Positions 63,761-64,000 of a DNA stretch of 64,000 nt are shown here, in pieces. The stretch spans positions 4,030,001-4,094,000 of the forward strand of contig OZ176057.1 of assembly GCA_964247055.1 (NCBI GenBank), given 5' to 3'. The position numbers and the translations under genes were made by a program. Each line of letters opens with the position of its first letter. Positions within the stretch are counted from its first letter, which is position 1. This DNA comes from Paragordius varius. Taxonomy: Eukaryota > Nematomorpha. The notes under the pieces were generated by a model that worked only from the letters and a program-made list of their open reading frames with translations, was not told where the DNA came from and did not search any database.

Positions 63761-64000
63761 ACTAATAAATTATAGCTAATACATTATTGATCGATCGGCA
63801 AAAATTATCATTTTAATAAATCAAACCGTTTAACTAAATCCAGCTTTCACACAAAAAGAAAACCGATTTAGGATATATTATTAAAACATCGGCTAATCCT
63901 GTACTAAACCCAAATGCATATTTTAGTTCCAAGATTTGTTTTATGCATAAATTGATATATATATATATAAAATATTTTGTAGTAAACTTGTAAAATTTTT

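Overview
The window is AT-rich (roughly three quarters A+T), intron-bearing animal DNA dominated by transposable elements. It carries a Ty3/Gypsy-type LTR element, RTE-like LINEs, hAT and other inverted-repeat DNA transposons, long palindromic (foldback) repeats and a tRNA-derived SINE. The polyubiquitin has Ala at position 19, as in nematodes, and the secreted Cys-rich proteins resemble the lustrin-type modules common in nematodes and other invertebrates. An ecdysozoan or nematode-like invertebrate is therefore my best guess, but the species cannot be fixed from the sequence.

Layout. 0.3-3.5 kb: a non-autonomous hAT-like element that has been invaded by two other repeats. 3.8-11.8 kb: foldback family B; its second copy is split by a Gypsy-type LTR element with a perfect 5-bp target duplication. 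12.5-15.2 kb: foldback family C. 15.3-18.2 kb: an eight-repeat polyubiquitin gene with an intron at every repeat boundary and a perfect trimeric heat-shock element upstream. 18.8-24.5 kb: foldback family A split by an inverted-repeat transposon, which contains a TWA-flanked transposon, which in turn contains a hAT element. 25.1-27.4 kb: a two-exon gene for a large, probably disordered protein.

30-64 kb: the most interesting part. Four genes, reconstructed here exon by exon from splice-site phases, encode small secreted proteins with one plan: a signal-peptide exon, a variable N-terminal segment, an eight-cysteine module ending in Cys-Cys-Cys, a phase-1 intron, a linker that is Thr-rich in A, B and D, and a second Cys-rich module. 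Genes B and C are on the minus strand, A and D on the plus strand. C and A are head to head, about 0.57 kb apart. Gene D carries an extra ~257-codon Asn/Gln/Tyr-rich exon. The introns of B, C and D hold LINEs, a hAT element, SINEs and palindromic repeats, so the exons are scattered and no single open frame shows the genes.

I could not run searches. Splice sites were read by eye from GT/AG context and phase agreement; exon assignments at the 5' ends of genes B and D are the least certain.
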